Source: Symsagittifera roscoffensis
Taxonomy: Eukaryota > Xenacoelomorpha > Acoela > Convolutidae
Assembly: GCF_963678635.1 (NCBI RefSeq)
Contig: NC_087062.1
Span: forward strand, 94,153,845 to 94,217,844
Direction: 5' to 3'
DNA: 64,000 bases
In this document: piece by piece, positions 56,011-64,000 of the stretch
Layout of the letters: the number at the start of each line of letters is the position of its first letter
Numbering within the stretch: the first letter of the stretch is position 1
Program-made: the position numbers and the translations under genes
Notes under the pieces: model-generated
What the model was told of the DNA's origin: nothing
What the model saw: only the letters and a program-made list of their open reading frames with translations
The model's database searches: none

Positions 56011-56207
56011 CAATGGGGTATAAAAAACTTTTGTCCAGAACTCTTATTTGGATCGGTGAAAATTGACTGAATAAAAAAAATCAAACCGAGTATAAATAAT
56101 TGTTTTCTTCGAAAGTCGAAACAATAAAAAAAATGGCAGAAAGTTACAAAATTAAGAAACCCAAAATGAGTACCAAAAACCAAGGTTGAGCATAAACAAT
56201 TGTTGGA
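56011..56207 (+). repeat. Direct repeat flanking the MULE, left copy
   Basis: Similar to 57708-57876 (GTATAAAAAA, AAATTGACTGAA, ACAGAAAGTTACAAA and GAGCATAAACAATTG in the same order). The two copies lie just outside the two inverted ends of the Mutator-like element. Confidence 0.7.
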
Positions 56208-56229
56208 GCACAAACAACTTGAGCACAAA

Positions 56230-57706
56230 CTTTATCCCCCAGGATATAATTCCCCAGGACAAATTCCCCCAGAATAAAATCCCCAAAGAATAAATCCCCC
56301 TAGAACAAAACCCCCGATATTTTAACTTATCATCCAGGGAACTTAAAAGTATATATTTAGGGCTTTTTGAAATGACTTTTCATTTAAAGCTACTTCAATG
56401 TCACTTCCATATAAGCAAAAAGCATGCACGCATCGCCATTTTGACGTGACTCTTTAGAAATTTAACTATCCAACTTTCATTTGACTTTATTCAAAAGAGC
56501 GCTTTTATCACCAAAAACAACCAGCCACGTGGCAGAGTCAGTAAGTCAAACGAAAATAAGTTAAGTTGAGTCGGCGTGAGATCGAACCTCAAACATGTCA
56601 TTTTGAACAAAAAGTGTTGAATTTACCCCCCACGGGGGAACAGAATTCCCACCTTTCCAGTGAGGTGGGGGTGCGGGATAGTGTGAACAACTACTGCCAG
56701 GTCTACACAGTGCATTGATTTGTTGAAGGCACAACTTTCCCCTCCATTTACGTACTCCTCCCGGATAAGCGTCAAAACACATACAATGCACTCTGGTCCA
56801 ATCTCAAGTCAGATTTGAAAGCAGCAGATTATGCTATGATGGACTTTGAAATGGCTACGATGAACTCCGTGGGAGACATTTTCGCAGAAACCGAAAAAAA
56901 GGGAAGTTTCTTTCGTTTTTCTCAGGCTATCTACAGAAATATACTCGAATTCAGTCATGCCGTTCACTATTGGAAAGACAAAGGTTACAAGGTGTTCATA
57001 CGCCTCTTGGCTGCGCTTGCTTTTGCAAAGCCACTGCATGTTGAGGAGTGGTAAAAAACTGTGATCAAGAGCTACCAGATCCCAGAAGACATTAAAAATT
57101 GTTTTGAGGATACATTTGTCGGAAAGGAAAAGGCCTCACAGAGGAAGACCAGGTTCCTCAAAGATATATGGAATGTATGTTTCCGGCCAATTGACGACCT
57201 GCCAAGAACAAACAACGCTCTTGAAATTTTTAACCGCGGTTTTGAGTCCATGCTTCAAATGTCAAACCCAGATATCTGAAAATTCATCAAAGCCATTCAA
57301 AGACAGCTTTCCTTGCAGGCCTTTACTTTATCTCAGTGGCAGTTAGGCGAGAAAGTGCACGCGAGGAAAGAAGATAACATTGAGCGTATAAAACGCAGAG
57401 TATGTTCAGCGGCTAATTACAAGGAGATTGACTATTTGAAAGCTATTGCTGTCAATTTATCGTTTAAATTTAGTTCAATTTTGGTTTACTTATGTTTATG
57501 CTTCTGTTTTAATCTTAACGGTATTTATGGTCACCAAGTTTAATTTAATTTTCAATTTTAGAGTTCGGTTTTTGTTTAACGCAAATATAAGGGATTTTGT
57601 CCTAAGGGGATTTGTTTCAAATGTGGGATTTGGTCGAGAGGGATTTAATCCGGTGGCATTTTATCCGGTAGGTTTTTAACCTGGGGGATTTAGTCCGCGA
57701 GCGTCT
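56230..57706 (+). mobile_element. Mutator-like element with repeat-built inverted ends
   Basis: Left end (56230-56330) is a run of about five TCCCCCAGAATAAAA-like units of about 16 bp. The right end (57588-57706) is the inverted equivalent (GGGATTTGGTC-like units). Between them lies a decayed MULE transposase. No exact 9-bp target duplication was identified. Confidence 0.65.
56722..57543 (+). pseudogene. Decayed MULE transposase fragment
   Basis: In one frame: TTFPSIYVLLPDK, then DFEMATMNSVGDIF, FFRFSQAIYR, LLAALAFAKPLHVEEW, later DLPRTNNALEIFNRGF. This is the order seen in MULE-type transposases (core with D-x-E, then C-terminal R-TNN-E). In-frame stops at 57052-57054 and 57277-57279 break it. 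No ATG start is needed, because the 5' part is missing. Upstream (56330-56720) no further domain was seen. Confidence 0.75.
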
Positions 57707-57707
57707 T

Positions 57708-57876
57708 CAATAGAGTATAAAAAATTTTGTCGAAAACTATTATTTGTATCGGGAAAAATTGACTGAAAAAAAACCCAATTATTCTGTTTTCTTCGAAAAA
57801 AATGACAGAAAGTTACAAATTTAAGAAAATCAAAATGAGTAACAGAAACCAAACTTGAGCATAAACAATTGATGGA
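57708..57876 (+). repeat. Direct repeat flanking the MULE, right copy
   Basis: See 56011-56207. It begins CAATAGAGTATAAAAAAT directly after the right inverted end. Confidence 0.7.
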
Positions 57877-58351
57877 ATTGACCAAATGGTAACTATTTTT
57901 AGTTAGGAACGTGGATAAGACTCTATGTGCGTTGAAATTTGCATCTCAATACAGAGGAAAAAAATCAATGAGACTTGAGCGTCATTGTATTTATCTATGA
58001 AAATGAAAAAAAAAACTAATTGAACTGATTTGCAATGGACTTTAATTCTTTATTATATGAAAACAGGTTAATTTATTTACAATTGGTTATTATCCATTAT
58101 TTTATCTTTTTTATAGACACTGACAGTAAAGCTTGTTTTATTTGACTTCTATTCAATAAAAATATTTCACTCGATGTGAAGATAAAATGGTTTTTATGAG
58201 GCGGGCAAATCATGTGTGTGGTCTCTGGAAGCATTAACATTTTTTTTTAAAAACATGGAAAATTAAAAGCTGAACCAAGTTTCAAATCTAACGTGGAAAT
58301 CTCAGACAAATATTTTTTTACATACCCTGGTTGACCTTCATACACCGACTG
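57877..58351. other. Gene-free stretch, nothing recognised
   Basis: AT-rich, with no coding frame or clear repeat. Confidence 0.5.
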
Positions 58352-59721
58352 TCCCCCTTTGGTTTAGTTTCACAACATTTATTTGTTGCTAACCAGCCTC
58401 AAGATTATTCTAGAGGAGCCTTTGGCGCCAACATGAATAATTTTGAGGGGGAGCGCGCACCAAAACAACGCAATTTTTTGACCAAAATTTCCCATGCAGT
58501 GACTAAAAACACCTTAAAAATTTTGCCTGGGATGCAGAAAGTTTTTGACAAAATAAGGCCCGTATAATATTTGCGGAGAGCTCGGAAAATTAATTTGATC
58601 GACCAAAAAAACGTCCGCAAAATTTTCAAAACGTTGTCGTGAGTCCAAGTTTTCGTTTTTATAATAAACCTTCAATTTACCGTTACTACTAAGCTCACCT
58701 ATAGTAAATTGTAAGTTTGAATGCAACTTATTAGCAGTCTCGAGGACTACCAAGAATCGCTCCTCACAGTTCTCACTATGTCATCCACATAACATATGAA
58801 AACTTAAGCAACATTCTCAGTGCCATCTGTTTTCTGTTTTTTTTGCACGTCCTGCAATATCAGACTGTCATAGCGATATTTGCGTATTCAGATTACGATA
58901 AGGTACCACATTCTAAGTGGAACCATTTCAGACAGGATTCGCATTCTACCTCTTTAGTTCGATATATGACCTTTTTCTGACATCCAGGGGAGACTCGATT
59001 GTTATCCTCATTTGTTAACGTCAATTTGGTACTTCTTTCATTAATGTAGGTTCGCTATTTTTTGAGCCCGAACTTGGTCAGTATTACTGCTAGGGAGGCG
59101 CTCCTTGCTAAACAATTTTTGTACAGCAAACCAATGCATTTGACGTAAACATAACTCACGGCCAAGTTCAGTAGTTTTTTTCACAGCTTGCGAGATAATT
59201 TTGGAGGATTGGTTTGCTCATTCAATTTATCCGCGGCACTTTTAACAGCTTCCTTGATCGGGAAATTACTATACAAACTCTTTAGATCAAAAGAAAAGAT
59301 ACTCTAATCAGAGTCCAATTGGTTTTTCTCCAAGATCTCCCTAGAAATTTGAGTCTTCGTTTCTACATTAGCCCTCTCATTCTTGTCAATGTATTTTGCC
59401 AAGGTTTGATTTAGGAGGCCATACGAATGACAAGGTAAGGAGGACAGGATGGAGTGCTGAGCCTTGTGCGTGCTTTTTTTGTTAATCCATATAACCTGGA
59501 CGGCTGCGTCCCGGTAGATTTTCACTTCGAATAAAGCGCCTCGCTGATCTCCTCTATTATTATTGGCAAGTGACTTTTGTGGATGTTTTATTTTTCATTT
59601 TTTGAGACGTCCCTGTCTCGCAGTTTCTTCCTCTCATTAAATTGATCTGACTGCAATAAGTCTTTTAGTTCATTCGCATATGTCTCCTTCTTCATAGCAC
59701 AAAAATGTACCCCTTATGAAA
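58352..59721 (-). pseudogene. Penelope-like RT remnant with PHD-like stretch, copy 1
   Basis: On the minus strand, in order: RLYGLTKK (RT entry motif), a frame ending KNQLDSD (59525-59304), FDLKSLYSNFPIKEA (motif A), a cysteine-rich stretch CESCLKWFHLEC...YCRTC (about 58985-58840), YVDD (58791-58780), and KLHSNLQFTI. Motif A, YVDD and LHSNLQFTI together are characteristic of Penelope-like elements. Stops and frameshifts occur throughout, so it is dead. The cysteine pattern looks like a PHD finger lying between motif A and YVDD, where RT motif B would be expected. At 58420-58630 a reversed hAT-like body fragment follows. Confidence 0.65.
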
Positions 59722-61091
59722 TCCCCCTTTGGTTTAGTTTCACAACATTTATTTGTTGCTAACCAGCCTCAAGATTATTCTAGAGGAGCCTTTGGCGCCA
59801 ACATGAATAATTTTGAGGGGGAGCGCGCACCAAAACAACGCAATTTTTTGACCAAAATTTCCCATGCAGTGACTAAAAACACCTTAAAAATTTTGCCTGG
59901 GATGCAGAAAGTTTTTGACAAAATAAGGCCCGTATAATATTTGCGGAGAGCTCGGAAAATTAATTTGATCGACCAAAAAAACGTCCGCAAAATTTTCAAA
60001 ACGTTGTCGTGAGTCCAAGTTTTCGTTTTTATAATAAACCTTCAATTTACCGTTACTACTAAGCTCACCTATAGTAAATTGTAAGTTTGAATGCAACTTA
60101 TTAGCAGTCTCGAGGACTACCAAGAATCGCTCCTCACAGTTCTCACTATGTCATCCACATAACATATGAAAACTTAAGCAACATTCTCAGTGCCATCTGT
60201 TTTCTGTTTTTTTTGCACGTCCTGCAATATCAGACTGTCATAGCGATATTTGCGTATTCAGATTACGATAAGGTACCACATTCTAAGTGGAACCATTTCA
60301 GACAGGATTCGCATTCTACCTCTTTAGTTCGATATATGACCTTTTTCTGACATCCAGGGGAGACTCGATTGTTATCCTCATTTGTTAACGTCAATTTGGT
60401 ACTTCTTTCATTAATGTAGGTTCGCTATTTTTTGAGCCCGAACTTGGTCAGTATTACTGCTAGGGAGGCGCTCCTTGCTAAACAATTTTTGTACAGCAAA
60501 CCAATGCATTTGACGTAAACATAACTCACGGCCAAGTTCAGTAGTTTTTTTCACAGCTTGCGAGATAATTTTGGAGGATTGGTTTGCTCATTCAATTTAT
60601 CCGCGGCACTTTTAACAGCTTCCTTGATCGGGAAATTACTATACAAACTCTTTAGATCAAAAGAAAAGATACTCTAATCAGAGTCCAATTGGTTTTTCTC
60701 CAAGATCTCCCTAGAAATTTGAGTCTTCGTTTCTACATTAGCCCTCTCATTCTTGTCAATGTATTTTGCCAAGGTTTGATTTAGGAGGCCATACGAATGA
60801 CAAGGTAAGGAGGACAGGATGGAGTGCTGAGCCTTGTGCGTGCTTTTTTTGTTAATCCATATAACCTGGACGGCTGCGTCCCGGTAGATTTTCACTTCGA
60901 ATAAAGCGCCTCGCTGATCTCCTCTATTATTATTGGCAAGTGACTTTTGTGGATGTTTTATTTTTCATTTTTTGAGACGTCCCTGTCTCGCAGTTTCTTC
61001 CTCTCATTAAATTGATCTGACTGCAATAAGTCTTTTAGTTCATTCGCATATGTCTCCTTCTTCATAGCACAAAAATGTACCCCTTATGAAA
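59722..61091 (-). pseudogene. Penelope-like RT remnant, tandem copy 2
   Basis: A 1,370-bp tandem copy of 58352-59721 in which I found no difference, including every stop and frameshift (YVDD at 60161-60150). The duplication is therefore younger than the decay, or an assembly artefact. Confidence 0.7.
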
Positions 61092-61906
61092 TAGCACTAC
61101 CAGCAAACCATTTGCTTCAAATGCTTTCTGGCATTTTCAATTCCTATGTAAGAAGCCGTCCGCTTACAAAATTTTTTTGCAGCTGCTTCAATGTCGCATT
61201 TTTTTCCAGGTATTATATATAACTTCAGCTCAGACAAAAATTGCCAATATTTGCAAGCAATATAATTTCATTAAAAGTGTCAGCTACACAATGTTTTAGT
61301 CCAAAACTGGAAACTTCTCGCACCCACCCCGGCAAACTCATTTCATCTACGATTCTGACCGACCTATCACATAAGTTTTAGTTTTTGCTCTATCTTGTCC
61401 CTCTGAGAGTTTTCAGGCTTGTTCTTTTGTCGGTTTATCAGGTTTATGTATGCAGGCTGAGATGGTATATTACCAACGGCCACTATTTTTCATCTATACC
61501 CTTGTCATGAAGAGTAGCAAAAAATACAGACAAAAATTACTGAAAAGAGCCAATTAGTTTTTTAGACAATTTTTGAGTGCAAAAACAAAAAATATTTTGG
61601 GCAAAAGTGTGTCGCAATGTCACCTCTAAACTCGAATTTACATGATAATATTCCTAAAAAATACTACAAATCTGTAAATCATTATTTAACAATTTTCTTA
61701 ACCTGACGATGGTCATAGTTCCAAAGACGTTCGAATTAACATTTCCGAAAAAAACGCAATTATACGGCACGCTAAACCGTGTAATTTCTAGTAGATTGTC
61801 TTTATCGAGACTTTTTTTCAAAAAATTAAATCTAGGAAACTATTAAAAATAAGTTTAAATCGTTAAGATAATCTAACCTAAGTTTCAAGGTGAGTTTTCT
61901 TTTTAG
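61092..61906. other. Gene-free stretch, nothing recognised
   Basis: AT-rich, with no supported coding frame or repeat. Confidence 0.4.
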
Positions 61907-62066
61907 ATCCAATTTAGGGAGTATTAGTGACAGCAAAATTACAGTCATCGCTTTTTTGCAAGACATGAGAACTGAAACCCATGTGGCTCTCAGCAAAGAA
62001 GAAACAATCCAATCAGTATCTTACGACGGACTGGTCGTTCGTCGCCTTTTGAATTTCCACTGCTGA
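61907..62066 (+). CDS. Possible lone terminal exon, unknown protein
   Basis: A good acceptor (TTTCTTTTTAG, ending 61906) is followed by 52 open codons to TGA (62064-62066). The translation includes ITVIAFLQDMRTETHVALSK and looks like ordinary protein in composition. No partner exon was found in the window and no family is recognised. It could be chance or a transposon fragment. Confidence 0.25.
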
Positions 62067-64000
62067 AACCTCCGCGCTTTGCCCGGCGGCGAACATGAGA
62101 CGGCTCCTTGGTATGTGCCCATATCCTCGCGAAAATGTCGGTCAGATGGTCTCTATGGGATAGCACTGCAGTGTCATTTCGCTGGACTGGCGCAGTTGTA
62201 GATACTCTCTGAAGACCACAAGGTTCTGTTTTTGCTTCTATAGATAAATTTGACTGTTGCCTTTATGACGACTATCTCTGTCTTCCGCGGATCCTCATAT
62301 ATATTGAGAGTGCCCGTTCTACTGCAGCAGACGATGACACTTTTGTGTTTTCGCTTCGACTGCAGACACGCAAGTAGTTCTTTAAGTGGGTAGAGCGTAT
62401 AGTTGTTAGTGCGAAAAGATGTTATGCTTTTATTCAGCTCCTGTTCTCGTGAGTCCAAAATAGGTGCTGCTAATATTCAAAAGGTGTTGTTTGAATAGTT
62501 GATTCAGAGCACGTCCAGTGACTCTGTGAAGTTCTCATTGAAACACATGTCATTCTTTCGTTAATGAGCGATCAGTTTGCCGTCAATTAGTGGTAGGGAT
62601 GGAAAAAATAGCCTGGAACCAATGATTCTGAGTGCATATCGACCGAAGGGTCAAACTTGAAATTTTATCGAAACTTTTGGTTGTGTCAGGAAGCTTCGGA
62701 AAATGAGCTATTGTCTTTGAAATTGAGTTGCAGATTCAGCTGCAGTAGCCGTGCTAAATGATTTCAAGCAATCTAGCGCTTCCGACATTCACAGCGCTAG
62801 CTGTAGGTTAATAAAATTGCTGAGCAAATTTTTTTGGCTTGTAGTATGTGGAAGAAACATGCAGTGATACGTTAAAATTTCGAAGGCCCCGCAAAGTGAA
62901 AAAGATAAGCGCATACCTAGACTTTTTTTATAACAATCTATCACATGAGTCTGAAGTTTAAACAAGTTCTATGTTAAAACGTTTTGTCTAAATTGACATC
63001 ATCAGCAATCTAAAAAGCAACAAAACATCGTATAACGATTTAAATGCGGAAACAACAATGTAAAATATAGCACCAATTAAAATTCATTAAGCATTAAATA
63101 AAATATCAGATGAGATAAATAGTTCAAAATGCTAAAACAAGGAACATTACAACTGTTTATTAGTGAAATTTAAAGATGCTGATCTCAAAAGATGTGCAAT
63201 AGGAGCCTGTCGAGGTTAAATACTTTGCGATTAAAACAAGGATAGCCGGTTACTGTGCAAGTAGCACAGATTGTTTCGAACACAGTCTTAAAAAAAATTT
63301 TTTTTTAAATGTCGTTTTTTTTCTGCATGGGATAAAAAGATTAAAACAAAAAAATAGAAATTACGCATGTTTGAGAGTCATTGTAAAATAATGATATGAA
63401 CTTTAAAAGATTAATTAGAATGTTTTCGCTATAACTAGCATCATGAGTTTAAAATTTTTTTACAATATATTCAAAATGATCTAAGATCAAGAAAAAATGA
63501 CAAACATGTCTAAATTATTCAATTGAGAATTTTCGACCAATCAAAATTATGCAATTGTAATAACATAACAAATTACATTGTCATAGATAACATTTTCCTT
63601 TACATTTCTGAACTATTTCTGTTCAGGTCGCTTTTGATCTGACCCTTCAACGCGTCAGATCAAAAGTGACCCGATGGTTTGCTGCTGGTCACAGCTAATA
63701 TTGGTAGACAGCTCGTGCGGGGATTAAAGTAGGTCATAGAAAAAATATGTCAATTCGAAAACAGTTTTTCTAAGAAAAAAATGACTAGAAAAACAAAAAA
63801 AAAAGTTTTGATAAAATTCTAAAAAATTTTTCAAATTTGCAGAAGTTTTTTGATTCTTCAAGTTTTTGATTCCCAAAATTGTGCTAAAAACTCCAAAAAC
63901 TACTTTTACTTGAGCCGAACTAAATTTTCACGGCTTAAACTAAGCTTAAATAAGCTATTGTAGACCTACACGGTCACCTTATTAGCTCGAAATTAGACCC
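62067..64000. other. Gene-free stretch to the window end
   Basis: A 94-codon minus-strand frame (62458-62174) matches nothing I know. A transposon-like end AAGGATAGCCGGT lies at 63238. A hairpin lies at 63626-63671. Otherwise nothing supported. Confidence 0.4.
63626..63671. repeat. 18-bp-stem inverted repeat
   Basis: GGTCGCTTTTGATCTGAC, a 10-nt loop, then its reverse complement with one mismatch. It could be the junction of a small inverted-repeat element. Confidence 0.7.

Larger units (their letters stand above)
58352..61091. repeat. 1,370-bp direct tandem duplication
   Basis: Both units start TCCCCCTTTGGTTTAG (58352 and 59722), and the second ends at CTTATGAAAT (61091). Identity looks complete. 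Confidence 0.95.

Noticed and set aside
62174..62458. 94-codon minus-strand frame
   Set aside because: No recognisable domain, splice context or neighbour. Kept only as a mention in the gap entry.

Overview
This is animal (metazoan) nuclear DNA, AT-rich and full of transposons. The host content is one split rhodopsin-type seven-transmembrane receptor (GPCR) gene with GT-AG introns. Around and inside it are a very large envelope-bearing Ty3/gypsy element, an older relative of it, small hAT-like elements, a Mutator-like transposase, a Penelope-like retroelement and several satellites. No clade can be named safely from sequence alone. No tRNA, rRNA or CRISPR array was seen.

Layout. 1-5086: minus-strand, degenerate, internally deleted relative of the giant LTR element. 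5201-8680: hAT-like short elements, one of which carries a copied piece of receptor exon 2. 7275-52691: receptor gene, plus strand, five coding exons (7275-7564, 8723-8898, 11119-11340, 13569-13760, 52514-52691), all four introns in phase 2. The exon lengths sum to 1,058 nt, one short of a 353-codon frame, and exon 2 shows a one-base loss just after the DRLL motif. Intron 2 holds a 213-bp-period satellite. Intron 3 holds an ATTATG microsatellite and a foldback element. Intron 4 is 38.75 kb: about 185 copies of a 104-bp satellite whose unit contains the last 38 nt of exon 4 and its splice donor, split by an 18,930-bp LTR retrotransposon with apparently identical 410-bp LTRs.

The LTR element reads: LTR, primer-binding site, leader with a small conserved ORF and repeated hairpins, basic ORF1, Gag-protease-RT-RNase H ORF (2,180 codons), integrase in the +1 frame with an in-frame stop before its C-terminal part, two small membrane ORFs, a 326-codon methionine-free ORF, an 872-codon envelope-like ORF, a 601-codon ORF of unknown function, a short intron directly after its stop codon, a long 3' region, LTR. 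The old minus-strand copy keeps the leader ORF, the start of ORF1, the end of the last ORF and the post-stop intron, which argues that these parts were functional.

52692-64000: no convincing host gene. It holds a large inverted-repeat element, a C-rich minisatellite, a decayed MULE transposase between inverted ends, and a perfect-looking 1,370-bp tandem duplication of a decayed Penelope-like reverse transcriptase with a PHD-finger-like stretch. One possible lone exon lies at 61907-62066.
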